A stretch of 64,000 bases of DNA from Eremophila alpestris peregrina (Eukaryota > Chordata > Aves > Passeriformes > Alaudidae): assembly GCA_009792885.1 (NCBI GenBank), contig WMCF01000065.1, positions 3,415,516-3,479,515 of the forward strand. The letters run 5' to 3'. The notes beneath the pieces are model-generated. The model ran no database searches. It saw only the letters and a program-made list of their open reading frames with translations, and was not told the origin of the DNA. How positions within the stretch are numbered: position 1 is the first letter of the stretch; each line of letters begins with the position of its first letter. Shown in pieces: positions 36,126-48,912 of this stretch. Both the position numbers and the translations under genes were made by a program.

Positions 36126-39100
36126 TAGAACCTGGTAGCAGGGCCACCATGACACATCTGGGCTGTGTGCCATCCCTCCTTGAGTGGAAGGCCTGGGGAA
36201 TGCCCAGCACCTTGGATGGAGAGAAATCCACCCATCTGCAAGGGGCTGGAGTTGCTCAGAGGCTGCCAGGAGGGTCCATGTCCTGCTCCATCTCTCTGCT
36301 CTTCAAGGTGTCTCCCTCCATTATCTTTGTCATCCCTGACAGCCAAAGGCTCTGACCTTGTCAGCTTCCATAAGTTCAGCACCTTCCAGCTCTTTCACAA
36401 TTCAGTGGAGAAGACAACAGACAGACCTGGAGCAGCTCCTGGAGCTCCTGCCCATCCCACCAGGCTGCAGCCACTGCAACACGACCTGGGCACAGTTTCC
36501 CTGTGGGAATGATTTGTCCAAGCTGAGAGAGCAGGAACCAGGCTGGACAGGTCCTGTGGGTGCTGAGCCAAGGCTGTGGATGCTCTCCCACAGCTGTTTG
36601 GCTGCTGTTTGCAGCCCTTGCCCAAGTGCTGCCCCAGCAGTTCCACACCTGCAGCTTTCCTTGGCATTGTTTGTAATGAGGAAAAAAATGCAGAACTCCC
36701 AGTGACTCCAGAGGAGCCAGGATTACCACTGGGAAGGAGGCTGGTGCCTTGCACCCAGCTCCTCTGGGGTTTGGGCACAGCATCCTGCAGCCTCTGTGCA
36801 CCAGCAGCCCCAGATTTCCAGGGAAACCCACACCCCAGCTGCAGTGCCCTGGGAAGCACAAGCACAGCCTTTTAATATTAATATTTGCCTTCCCAATGTA
36901 AATTCAGACCCAGCTCTCCACTCAGCACACACATCCATTCTCTTTAACAATTTGAGATCTTAAACATTTCTTTTTTTTTTTTTTCCTTTCCCCTCTCCTA
37001 AGCTTCATTGTTAACCTTTAAGATGAAGATAAGGCACAAAGGTTTGGAAAGGAATTAGAGGGACGTTGGAAATGAGCCAGGAGCAGTGTTAATACTGGGC
37101 TGCACATCATATCTCTTCAGTTCTTCTCTCCCCCCAGGGTGACTCGGACTGCTCTTGACTACCACCATGGTATTACAAACTCTAATGAGGTTTGGAAAAT
37201 AAGAAACCCACTGCGGCGTGGGAGAAACTAATAGAAATTGTTTTGTCTTCTCTCTATTAGTCATTAGAAGCAGAAGAAAAACAGCCACAGGCAATGGCAG
37301 GGCTGCAATACCACCACACATTTCATATGCTGGCACTCCAACAATGTCATTTCAGTGCAGTTATTGCTCCCACTTCCCCTCCACACCAGACCTCCCATAG
37401 CCAGTGTGGGCTCTGGCTGTGCCAGCACCCCTGTGCCACCATCCTGAGCCCAGGGTGACCCCAGTGCCTGCCCAGGTGCCCATGCAGGGTGTTTGGCCAG
37501 CCCATGGCTCCACCAGCATGGAGCATTGCCAGCCTGGTGTCCACAAGGGACAGGGACAGGCAATGCCCAGGCAGGGGACACTCCCACAAGCAGCAGCAGA
37601 GCATATGGAGAATGAGTTGGCATTTGTGACTGCAGCTGCAGAGCTGTGTTTCTGTGTGTGAAGTTAATTACAGAAGCACAAAACCGTGCACAGGGTGAGG
37701 TGACAGCACCTGCAGTGACCTCACCCCTGCCACCCTTGCAGGGAGCTGTGGTGACAGGAGCCAAGCCCCAGCCCTGGGCTCAGCGAGGTGCCTGCAGCTC
37801 CCAGCTCTGCACCCCAGGTGCCTGATGACAAGTGGCAGTGCTGCCACACCTCCCAGATGTTTGCCTGCTGCCCATGGGCACAGATGGTGAGTGGCAGCAT
37901 TCCCTGGAAAGCTGGGGCCAGGCACTCAGGCTGTGCTGGGGAGAAATGAGCCAGCACAAACCCCTCCAGCTTCCATCTCCAGGGAATTGCTATTGAAGGC
38001 AGCAGCCCACGGGACACTCCTCCTGCAGCCCAGAGCAGGACAGCAGAGAGCATTGCTGGGGCACAGGGAGGAGGGTGAGGGAGGCTGGGTCTGTCCCCAC
38101 CACAACTCCAGCTTTCCTCTGCACAGAGCCACCAGCATCCAAAGCAGCTCACACTGCCCAGGAACCAGGTGCAGAGGAAGATTTAGGGGACCTGGATGAT
38201 GCCACAGGGGACAGGAGGGCTCCCAGCACAGCTTGCCCACCACTTTTGGGACACTGGGTACACCTGATGGGGCCCAAGCCCAAACCCAGCACTTGCTTTC
38301 AGGTTGATGCAGTTGTGAGCTGCAACAGGCAGAACAGCAAACCCTCCATCTCTGGAGAGAGCACGTGGGGTGGGAAAGAGGAAGAGAAGATTTTCTGCTG
38401 CACTGAGGACTATCCAAGCCCTGCTGCTACCTCAGAAGCAGGTATGGCTCGACAGCTGGCAGAGCTGTGGAGCACTCAGATGTCCCCACGCTGGTGACTG
38501 TTCCTGACTGCACTGCCTGGAGCAAGGATTTGCATTGCAGAGTCAATGTCAGGCTGATTTAGTCCTTGGATGGGGAATCTCCATCAACCAGTGCTTGCAC
38601 TAGCAAGGGAGAGCAGTGGCAGGCTGCTGGATGTCAGCCTTGTCCCTGGAGGTGACACTGAAGGAGCCCCATGGTGTGAGCAGCACAAACCCAGATAATG
38701 GGGACCAGCACAGCACACAGACAAGGATGGAAAAATGCTGCTATCACATCCTAAAGCTGTGTGATCACAATTTACTGCCTCAAACCCTCCTGTCTCACTC
38801 TCCTCTTGCTTTTCAGCTGAACATAACCTGTATTTTCATGTGTCCTGAGTGGGTACAGAGCTGCCATGGCCCAGGAGCAGCTGCAGCCCTTGTGAGATGA
38901 GGAGGAAAAAGCAGCAATTCCTCTTTGCAAGGCTATAAAGTCAATAAGGACCCCCTGGGATGAAAGGTACTCCATAAATCTGAGCTGTTATTATAAAACC
39001 AATCTCTACCACATCTCTTAATAATGCAGATTAACTGTGCAGTAGCACCACTGTAATTAATATCATAAAAGTCAGAGATGGGAAAGGCCAGCAGGCCATC

Positions 39101-39329
39101 AGGCCATGCCATGGACTGCTCCCCACAGCACAGGGAAAGGGGAAATCTCCTGGTGCCACAGGAGCTTGGGACAGTGAAGGCAGGCTTGGCAGTGCTGGGA
39201 CCATGAAGGGAGTGGTGACAGGAGGGGGTGGCACGTGGATCACCACATCTCTGCCAGGACAGCAGCAGAGCCCAGCTCTTGGTTCTGCAAGTTCCCAGTG
39301 CCTCTCATCCCTCCTCTCCTGTCCATACA
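36126..39329 (-). other. ASTN2: ASTN2 intron (part), no gene recognised
   Basis: Unique intronic sequence with a T run near 36,971. No exon or named repeat was recognised. Confidence 0.55.
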
Positions 39330-39850
39330 ATTATGGAATTATTTAGGTTGGAGAAGGCCACCACTGAAGAATGTTCCCAGGTGTGACATTCACGTGCCTT
39401 TTGAATCCTTCCAAGGATGGCAGAACTTCAGCACTGACCTGAGCAGTCTGTGCCAAGGTTTGGCACCACTTTTGGTGAAGAAATGTTTCAAATATCCAGT
39501 ATAAACATCACCTGGGGCAACCCAGGCTCTTTCATCCTGTCCTATTGCTTGTCACCCAGGAGAAGAGACCAACCTCTCAGTGTCTCCCCCTGAACCTCCT
39601 TTTCTCCAGGCTTCTCCTCATGGACTTGTGCTCCAGAGCCTTCCCCAATTCCATTCCCTTCTCTGGACACACTTCAGCACCTCAGTGTCCTTCTCTTTGT
39701 GAGGGGCCCAGAACTGACCCCAGGATTTGACACCTTCACCAGTACAGAGGGACAATCACTGCCCTGGTCCCACTGACCACACCATTGCTGGTAAAGCCAA
39801 GAGTCACTGGGGCACACTGCTGGGCTCTCTCCCAATCCTTATGGGTGTCA
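39330..39850 (-). mobile_element. CR1 LINE fragment, older copy
   Basis: A diverged minus-orientation CR1. The plus strand shows 'attatttaggttggagaagg' at the 3' end of the element. 'tgaagaaatgtttcaaatat' and 'ctctggacacacttcagcac' then run into the region encoding the reverse-transcriptase C-terminus. Confidence 0.8.
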
Positions 39851-40408
39851 CCATCAACTCTTCACAAGGTGGACTCAGAAGACCTCAGGGAACCCCCTGA
39901 CAGCTGTGTGGGGACATGGCTCAGGGGACATGAGTGTGGACTGGCCACGGCAGGGCAGGCCCTTTGCAGGAAGAGCCCATGTCCCAGCCCACCTTCCCAA
40001 GGGATGAGCATTCCCCCAGACCCTGCACCTCCCATCCCACAGGGAGCTTCCAGAGCAGGGAGACACAACCCTGCCATGCACACACAGACACCTCAGCAGC
40101 ATTCCCAGACTCAGATCCCCCTGCCTGCTCCCAGCACTGCTCCTCACTGCCTCCCAACACACCTAGCATACACACACTGAGCCCCAGGGCACTCTGCCTT
40201 CCTCCACATCCCTCTCCCATCTTCCCCCTGTAGCAATGTATTTACATGATTTAGGCCATACTATGTACCAGCCAAACTTCTTGTTATCAGAGCACCTGTA
40301 GTTTTGTTATTCAAACCCTCAGGAATTCACCAAGGCCACTGAGGCAAAAGCAGGACTAAAATAAGAACTAAGAGCCTGAGAATCTGAGCATCAAGAATGC
40401 AAACCTCA

Positions 40409-40850
40409 AATCACAGAATCACAGAATTTCTAGGTTGGAAGAGACCTTTAAGATCATCGAGTCCAACCCCTGTTCTAACACCTCAACCAGATCATGGCAC
40501 CAAGTGCCACATCCAGTCTTTTTTTAAACACATCCAGGGATGGTGACTCCACCACCTCCCTGGGCAGATCACTCCAGTATTTTACCACCCTTTCTGTGAA
40601 AAACTTTTTCCTAATATCCAGCCTGGCACAGCTTGAGGCTGTGTCTTCTTGTTCTGCCCGTTGTTGCCCGGAGAAAGAGACCAACCCCAGCTGAGCACAA
40701 CCACTTTTCAGGAAGTTGAAGAGAGTGATAAGGCCACCTCTGAGTCCTTTTCTCCAGGCTAAACAACCCCAGCTCCCTCAGTCGTTCTTCATACAGCTTG
40801 TGCTCTAAGCCTCTCACCAGCCTCTTTGCTCTCCTCTGGACAAATAAAAG
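40409..40850 (-). mobile_element. CR1 LINE fragment with ORF2 C-terminal remnant
   Basis: A minus-orientation CR1 with its 3' end at TCACAGAATCACAGAATTTC (about 40,411). The minus-strand frame 40,475-40,684 encodes a recognisable end of CR1 ORF2 (DIRKKFFTERVVKYWSDLPR). It is one of the best preserved copies in the window but is truncated and not autonomous. Confidence 0.92.
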
Positions 40851-41479
40851 TGGGATTGACATGATGATGACTTTGACCAATTAAGTACCTTGAAAGGTAC
40901 TTGTGGACAAAGCAGAGGATCCAATCAAATAATGCATGATTGCATGAATATGCATCCTAGAATCTATAACTGTTGCTTATTGCAAACAATAAAGTGTTTT
41001 CTGCATAACCACATTGGTTTGCTGTACAAAAGTCCTTTTCTCCTGCACCTCCTGTCCGTGCTGCCCTGCTCCCTGCACAGCTCCCAGCCCGGGCACAGCC
41101 CTGCCCTGCCCAATCCCTGCTGCTGCCTGGCAGCTCCGTGTGTGCTGTGGGATCAGCTGTGGGAATGCAAATCTGCGCCTCCCCCGCCGCAGCAGCCGCT
41201 AACGAGATAATGAATATTTTCATCAGCTGTGGAGAATACAAACATCTGCAGGCACGGGCACTGCTGGGGCTGGGGGAGAGGGGAGCAGGGCTGTGGGGGG
41301 AGGAACAGCTCCCTGGCATCCCTCACTGCGGGGGCAGCAGCTCCACTGCCAGGGAAAGGAAAGTTCTGGTCCCTGGGCCAGGGAAAGCCCGTGGCTGACA
41401 TTCCAGCAGCTCCAGTGGGTGCTGGCACTGTCTCTGACAGCAGTGCCTTGGCTCTGGGCTGTGCTGGTGTCTGTAAGAG

Positions 41480-41660
41480 CCTTCCACCCCTGCCATGGGC
41501 AGGGACACCTTCCACTGTCCCAGGCTGCTCCAAGCCCTGTCCAGCCTGGCCTTGGGCACTTCCAGGGATCCAGGGACAGCCACAGCTGCTTTGGGCACCC
41601 TGTGCCAGGGCCTGCCCACCCTCTGGTTGAGTAACTTCTTCCTCATCCAAATCTCAAGAT
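41480..41660 (-). mobile_element. CR1 LINE fragment
   Basis: A minus-orientation CR1: 'ccctgccatgggcagggac', 'ccagcctggccttgggcac', 'ccctgtgccagggcctgcc', then 'agtaacttcttcctcatcc'. Confidence 0.88.
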
Positions 41661-44600
41661 CATGGGTGTGCAACTGGTTTTGGGCTCTGGCTGCAGGGGC
41701 AGCTTCCACTGTGGCCATCCCTGTCCCTCCTTCTCCCTAGGGCTGAGGCACATGCTGGGAGCAGTGGGGTTCTCACAGGCAGTGACCAAACAGCAGAGCC
41801 TGACTCTCTGTGAGGTTATCCTGCAACCTGCACAGCCAGGAATGGAATGGAGCAGCTCAGAGGTGCATCTGGGGCTGGGTGGGGCAGCAGGAGGTGGCTG
41901 TGATGGCCATAGCCTTTTTCACCAAGGGTGTGATGGCCCATTTCCTAAATCCTACCTGCACCTGTGCAGAACCACTCTGAGAACCTCCAGTATTTGAACA
42001 ATCTCTGTTGCAAAGCATCTCTGCCACCCTGGACCCCTGCACTGTCTGACATGACACCTGCTTCTGTTTCTGCAGAATAAAAAATGCTCCCAGCCTGCTG
42101 CAGGAGCACATGGCTGCAGACTGGGCAACACCAGCTCAAAGCCACACATTCTGTCATCCTTTTTGGTGGGATGAGAACTTTGAAATGGAATGGGATGCAA
42201 CAGTGACCTAACTGATGGAATGCTGTGCTAATTGCATTAGTCATTTATACACTGGATTGGAAAAAAAAAACAACTCACTGCTGGGTCTGGCCAGTGAAGA
42301 TGTGCTCAAAGTACAGTGTGTGTCAGTGGGCTCTGAAACATCCCATACATCCCACAGCAAATCCCACCTCCACAGAGCTGCTAAATTCCTAAAAACCCCT
42401 CAGCTGCTACTCAGGGCCATGGCAGGAGGCATTAGCCTGGCTTGGAAAGACATCATTGCTTCCAACTAGTGTGTCTGAGGTTTCAAAGTTGTGAGCAGGT
42501 AATAGAACTGCAGCAACAAACAATAAAAAGATGAATGAAATGGAAGGCAGCCACTGGAAAAGAGATCCATCCATTATCCTGGCCTGAAGGGTAATAGGTA
42601 AACAAGGCACTGGTGCACTGGCTGGTGCTGGGCTTGGCAGCACAGGAATAATAAACAGCACAATTATAACTCCTGTGCTTGCAGGTTTCAAAGGGAGAGA
42701 GAAAAATGGGGAGGGAGGGGAGGAAATGGTGCTAATTTAACCACTTACAGACATGACATTCGTGTTGCTGAGGGAAGCAGGATGTCCCTGCCAGGGCTGG
42801 CCTGTGAGCTCCAAGCCAGGGGCACCAGCAAAGCTCCTCCAGCCTCTCACACCCAGATGTGATGCTGCACCCAGCTGAGCCCCCATCCCAGCCCCTGGCA
42901 GCACCCACAGGAGGGAGGGCACCAGGTGAACAATGGATGGGTGGAAATGTTTCCCAAAACAGCCCTGCAGGGATGGCACTGAGCTGCCAGCTCACCCTGC
43001 TGGTTTGTTGAGGGAGGAGAAGCATCGAGGGGAAGAAGAGACAGATTTGAAATTAACTGGCCAAACTCCTCATCAATATTATGACAATTCCCCACATTAT
43101 CTCAGTGCTCTGACAGCATGAACAGAGCTGTGTGGAGGCAGAGCCTGCTGGAAGCATTTGGGGCAGTGCCCATCCCTCCCTGCAGCACCCAACACCACCT
43201 CCAGCCTGCTCCCTTCCCTTCCCCAAGGCTGGAAGGAAGCAGCAGCCCTGTTTTATAGGTGGGAATGGGGGAACAGCATCCTCCAGGGGCTGAGTTGCAG
43301 AGGGAAGGGTGATTCCAGTTTGCAGGAAGGTGCTTGGCAAGGCACAGCATGAATCCTGGATCCTCCAAAGCCATCCTCCCTGGATATGGGGAAGGGAAAT
43401 CCCTTGGTGCTTGGCAGGGAGGGAGCACCAACATGAAAGCTTTCCCTGCCTCCAGCCACCAAACCATTCTGGCTCCTTCTCTGCCCTCAACACCTCAAAA
43501 CTCCCTGGACTCGCTGCATCTCTGCTGGGAGGAATCAAATGGGGGCTGTGTGGGTGTTCCTGTGTCCTGGGGCTTTGCCAAGCTGGAGCAGGAGCCAGGA
43601 TGAGAGGCAGAGGGAGAAGGGACTCTGGTAAGGGCAGACAGCTGCTCCCAGCTGCCATGCATTGCCCTGACATCCCATTTGCCATGCAGCAATAATCCAG
43701 CAAATAAAGCTGGCTCCACGGGCAGTATTTTGGGATTTCTCCATATTAATGGCATAAAAGCAACAGTCTGAAACTGCAAACAGCTTTTAAACAAAAATAT
43801 CTATTCCCTCATGGCAAAGAGACGGCACAGAAACAGATAAAGAATGAACAAACAACCCATTTGGAAAATAATTCCTCAGTGATTTGGGAATGGCACAGAG
43901 TTCAGGCTCTGCCCCACCGTGAGGCAACGGGGAGAAAATCACTCTAATCTTGTCTTTAGTGAGCTGCAGCCATTGCTGAGCCTCCCAGCTAGAGCAGGAG
44001 GTGTGACTGGAATAGATCAGCTCCAATCCCATCTACTTAGTAACCTCACACAGCATTTTGCCAACCTTTTGTAAGGAAAGGAGAGGGGTGCCCAGAAGAA
44101 GATGGCTCTGAATGTGCTTTTTGGCTCAGCAGTGGAAGGACCAAGGGAGGCTTCTGGTGACTGATGGAAGATCCCTCTTCAGTCCCCTCCCAAAATGCTG
44201 TGGTGCTCACATCCTGCTGGGCACTGATGGATGGGGAAAGGGTCCCTGGCACCAGCACAAAGGGCCCTGTGAGCAGGGACAGGCTGCAGGCAGCACAGGG
44301 AGGTGTTCCATCAGTGCTGGGGTGTGTGTGGAGCACACAGCAGGAGCCAGTCTGTACCTGCTGGGGTACACTGGTCTCAGGAGCCAGTATCTGCTTCCTC
44401 ACCCATCTCCTCAGCCACACAACTGAAGTCTTTGGATAAATGCCTGAACCCCTTGGATAAAATGACATCTATGAAAGGGGAAATGCAAAGTCTGAAGCAG
44501 CACTGACTGCAACCACATGTTGGTCTGAGGTCTGAGACCTCCCAGGCTTTGCGACATCTTCACACCTCTCTGTGCTCTGCATCCTGAAGGCACCTGCACA

Positions 44601-44689
44601 TCCCCAGCCTTTCCAGCTGGTCAGATACCATAAAGCCATCACTGCTACTCCTGATGCACCCCACTGCTGTGCTGAGCATGGCCAGGAGG
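41661..44689 (-). other. ASTN2: ASTN2 intron (part), no gene recognised
   Basis: Unique intronic DNA without a recognisable exon. Open frames are short and lack domain content. Confidence 0.55.
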
Positions 44690-44945
44690 GTGTCAAGAGG
44701 AGGGACCAGGCTCTACTCACTAATGCCCAGCAATGGGACCAGAAAGAGGCAATGGGCAGAAACTGCTGCCCAGGAAGTTCCATCTGAACATGAGAAGGAA
44801 CTTCACTGTCCAGTGACCAAGCACTGGAACAGATTGCCCAGAGAGGGTGTGAAGTCTCCCTCACTGGATTATTCAAGAACTGCCTGCATGCAATCCTGTG
44901 CCAATTGGACCAGATGACCCAAAGTGGCTCCTTCCAACCTGCAGC
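44690..44945 (+). mobile_element. CR1 LINE fragment
   Basis: A plus-orientation CR1 remnant. The frame includes KHWNRLPREGVKSPSLDY, the CR1 ORF2 C-terminal motif, followed by 'agtggctccttccaacctgc' near the 3' end. Confidence 0.85.
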
Positions 44946-46018
44946 CACCAGAAAGGCAGAGATGGTGATTAATCAGTGCTGGAGCCCCTCACATGGCAAA
45001 GAGACCTCCCTGACCCCCAGGGGATGGAAATTCTGCAGTAACTGGTAAGTGATGCCCAGGCCAGGGTGTGTGAGGCAGCTTTTCCCAGCACAAAGGCTCC
45101 CTCCCAGCCCCATGCTGACATGCCTGGCAGATTGAGAATATCCTATTTAATAAAGACACTGAAGATGTGGCGACATGGGAAGCAGACACCATTCAAAAGA
45201 TTGTCACATCTGCATAGCTAAAGGATCCCAGCAGTCATAAATCCCTCTAAAATACTCAGCCCCTTGTTCTGATAGCAGGTTCTTGCTCCTACTTCGCAGA
45301 AACAGGCTTTTAATCCCTAGTATTAGGCAGCTTCCTGCTATGTTTCAAATGCACCAAATTAAGGGCTTCTCTAACAGCTGGTGTCTTAATGCTCAGAGAG
45401 GTTCTTGAATATCTATGAAAATCAGAGGCAAATTACATCTTTTAGTTAATAATTTCTTCTCCATTAACCTCCTTCTCTCCCCTTGTTAAGAGATGATGTA
45501 ATGGTGCTTCCACAGCGTAACCCGCTGACAGCCCTGGCAGCCTGGCCATGGGGGAGGACACTGCACACAGGGAACTGAGCCCTCCTCATCACTGCCTGCT
45601 GCTTCTGGAGCCTCTGCTCACATGGGCAAAGGGCAGCTGTGCTGACCTTCCAGGCTGCTGGAAGCATTTCTGGAGCAGGATGTGCTGTGTCCCTCCAGGC
45701 TCCGAGCTCTGCGGAACTGCTCCATGGCAGCTTGGCAGCCTGCTCCTGGGCCAGACCTGCTTCCTCCTGCCCCTCACTGCTGCTACACCTGGGACTAAAG
45801 GGACTGAAACCCCTGTGTGTGACAGCAGGTTGTGCAAAGAGCTCGGCTGTCACTGCCCAGCTCCTCACTGGGGAAAGCTTCTCCTCACTGCACACCCCGG
45901 CGAGCAGGGCAGGAGTGGTGCCAGCCCTGGAAGGAGGACTATCAGCCCTTTTTTTAACCACAGAACCTGTCAGGCAGAGCCCCAGGGAGGGCTTTCTGGC
46001 CCCTGGAAGATGCCATCC
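44946..46018 (-). other. ASTN2: ASTN2 intron (part), no gene recognised
   Basis: Nothing nameable between a CR1 copy and an LTR-like block. Confidence 0.5.
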
Positions 46019-46450
46019 TGTGGGAACCCTAAAAACACCCTCAGGAAAATTTCCAAGCTTTACCCTAGAACAATTTACCACAGAGTGCTCTGCCTAGGCT
46101 GATAGAGAAGACTTCCCTCATGGTGCCTGCAGAACCACTGCCAATCTACCCTGGATTGCTCCCCTCATTGGTCATTCAACCAATTGTTCATCCCCCATTC
46201 CCTCTGTGGGTTGCTGCCCTTTGTACCACCCCTGTGCCCTCAGACCATTGGCTCCTGACCCTCTACTTAACTCCTGAGCACCACATGGGCTGTGCCTTCT
46301 GTCCCTGATCCCTTCAGCCTGCTGGAATAAACTTCTGCTGGAACATCTCATACAGGAGGCCCTTCCTGCCTTTCCTCTGCTCTGAGCCCTGTGTGTGTGC
46401 ATGAAATGGCTGCTCCTGTGGCTGCTCTGAGCAGCTTCTGAAGGAGATGC
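46019..46450 (+). mobile_element. LTR-like block (probable solo LTR)
   Basis: It has the order of signals expected of a retroviral LTR on the plus strand. CCAAT-type boxes lie at about 46,166-46,187 and 46,245-46,250. A weak TATA-like CTACTTAACTCCTGAGC follows at 46,263, then AATAAA at 46,326-46,331 and a T/G/C-rich downstream part. No gag/pol/env frame is adjacent. The ends and target duplication are not resolved. Confidence 0.5.
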
Positions 46451-47759
46451 TTCAAGAAGGGAGCAGCATTTCCCAATCCTGCCTCACTGCTACACCATCC
46501 CAACACCTCAGGTGTTTTATTGTAAGGGCAACCCCGGCAGGAACTGCTCCTGGTCCAGCTCAGACTGCCCAAAGCTGCCATCCTCAGGATGCCCTCAGAA
46601 GGGAAGACTTTGCAGAAGCCACGTGCCCTGGGATAAACCAGTCCCACAGAGAATCCTTGTGTGCTTTCCAGGTGGAATTCAGCCCTCAGAATTTGCTACC
46701 TGGAAGCAACAAAGCAGCCCTTAGACCCACCAGCTCATGGAAAACTTCATCTCTGCAGCCCTGGCTCTGCTCTGATGGCCCCACTGACAATTATAATGGG
46801 AGGCAGAGAAAGCAAAGAGGAATCCACTGGGAAAATTGCCTTTGTGTCCTGTCAATTCTCACTTCCAGCAAAAGCTGCAGCTCTGCTGGCTCCAAGCACT
46901 CTGCTGGGTGAGGCTTTCCCAGCACCTCTGTGCTGATGGAGCTTGTAATGCCTCTGAAACCCAGAGAGCAGAAGGCCAGAGCTCAGCTTGAATCTACAGC
47001 CAGGCAAGTTTTGATCAAGATTTGGGCAAAAACACCTGGAAAAACTCAGTGGGCAGCAGGGATGAGGACCCACAGCTCCAGCTAAAATCAGAGGCAGCAG
47101 TGAGGCCTTGGTGCCTGAACAGGAAAGAAACAGATGCTGGGCAGGGAAGAGCCATGTCTGGGTGGGATGGATCCTCTCCAGCCCACATCTCCTCTCTTGT
47201 GACTTGTGCTGCTGCTTCAAAACTCACAGAGCCACCCTGGCTTACACCTGATCAAAACACAGCTGCATTCAGAAGACCTGAAGAAAAAATAACTAAATAA
47301 CTGACTTGCCAGCCCTGAATTCAGCCAGCTCTCCTCTGTGAGCCCTGCAAGGTGAAGGCATTTCCCTTCAGCTCATTTACATTATTTATCATGCTTTATC
47401 CACAGCTCCTCCCAGTGCTGTCATGGGGGCACTGAATAAAACCAGCTGGCACAGGCTGAAAGCACAACAAAGGAAATGCTCTTTCACACTGCACACAATC
47501 AGGATATCATGGAAATGGAAGGCATCAGTGGTCAGAAAGAGATGAGGTAACACTCTGCTGGAATCCTGGAAGCTGAGAATTTTAGTCTTTCTGTGTTAAA
47601 AGGTGCTGAGCCTCAAGCAAGCACCACATTGGACTTGAGGCCTTGGGACAGGCTCCTGAGATTGAGTGACAGCACAGGGGCTGTGGGTGTGGGGTTTGAA
47701 TGGTGCTGTGGGATCCCACAGGGTGAAACACTCAGGGTTTAAGGATTTAGTCTATAGCA

Positions 47760-48161
47760 ATGTGTGTGAGCCAAGAGGGAGGATTTAAGGTGTTGTCTAA
47801 GACCTTCTTTTCACCTTCTTCTTCCTCCTTTTTCATAGGTTTGGGTGTTTTTCTGTAATTGGGTGAAAAAGGTCCCCATTGCAGACCTTTAGTGGCCATC
47901 ATTGGGTCACAAACATCAATAATAGAGGTGTCATCTCATTATTGGATAAATAGTGCTTAAAGACCTGGGAAAAAGTCAGTAGTGGCCATTTTGCCATGTT
48001 TTTCTGGCAGCTGGTGAGAGCTCATGGCTCATGAGTCTGTAAAAAGTCTGTAAGTAGATAAGATATAATAAATCACCAAGTCCAAATTCAAACTTTTGTT
48101 TCCCATGGATCAGTCATCCTGACCTTGGCAAGAACAAGAAAAAAGAACCCACACCATAACA
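47760..48161 (+). mobile_element. LTR-like block, source of the tail at 26.6 kb
   Basis: An AT-rich block with ATTGGATAAATAG at 47,941 (TATA-like) and AATAAA at 48,067-48,072. A 90-bp tail ends CCATAACA at 48,161. The last 36 bases recur next to the PTPRE retrocopy, which supports calling this end a mobile-element terminus. The 5' boundary is a guess and no target duplication was found. It may be an ERVL-like solo LTR. Confidence 0.5.
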
Positions 48162-48403
48162 GCACTGCTGAGAAAGGCCCATGGAGCACAGCTGGATGTG
48201 TCTCATCCTGACAAGACACACCTCAGGAGGCTCCTGAGCTGCTGCCAGAGGGAAGGAGCAGGTAGGACAGCCATGGATGCTTCTTGTCCTCTTCCTCTCT
48301 TCCCCTCATGAGCAAACCAGAGAAGCTGGCTCTGTCCCACTGGACCTCAGTCCCATCTCACCACCCTGATATTCCCAAAACTAGGAGCAGAACCAGGACA
48401 TAC

Positions 48404-48592
48404 CTGAAGGTCATCTGGAACACCTGTCCCTGGTTGACGTGCTGGCTCCTGTTGTTGTAGCCGTGCAGCATCTCCCCAAAAAGGGTGTCATTGAACTTGG
48501 CATCTGCCTTCAGGCACTTGGGGCCCTCGCAGATGTCAGACAGCATCAGGCAGGACTTCCCATCTGGGGCCAGCTTGTACTCCTCCACACAC
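48404..48592 (-). CDS. ASTN2: Astrotactin-2 exon, EGF end to MACPF start
   Basis: A 189-bp exon, phase 2 to phase 2. The acceptor is GCCCCACAG, with AG at 48,593-48,594, and the donor is GTATGT from 48,403. It begins CVEEYKLAPDGKSC, completing the EGF-like domain opened by the exon at 50,853. The cysteine linker DICEGPKC follows, then FNDTLFGEMLHGYNNRS and HVNQGQVFQMTF. Two N-glycosylation sequons (NDT and NRS) are present. The exon is a multiple of three and so skippable in frame. Confidence 0.97.
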
Positions 48593-48784
48593 CTGTGGGG
48601 CACCACAGGCCACGTGAGATGAGCCAGCCCACCCCAGGAACCTCTGCCCAGCCCTGCCAAGCACCACCAACACCTGCAGCAGCTGTTTGGACACGTGAGG
48701 GGTCACAGAGCACAAATCCTCTGCCCTGGCTGGGTGGGTGACCAGTGAATGGGAGCTCCCTCCTGCAGCAGCATGGCCCAGCTG

Positions 48785-48912
48785 CCTGTAGGGAGGTTGG
48801 GTGGGGCTTGGAGCACCCTGGTCTGAGGGAAGGTGTCCCTGCCCATGGCAGGAGATGGAATATGAGGAGCTTTCAGGTCCCTTCCAACCTAAGCCATTCC
48901 ATGATTCCATGC
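48785..48912 (+). mobile_element. CR1 LINE 3'-end fragment
   Basis: A plus-orientation CR1: 'tggggcttggagcaccctgg', 'gaaggtgtccctgcccatgg', 'ggtcccttccaacctaagcc' and terminus ATTCCATGATTCC. Confidence 0.9.
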
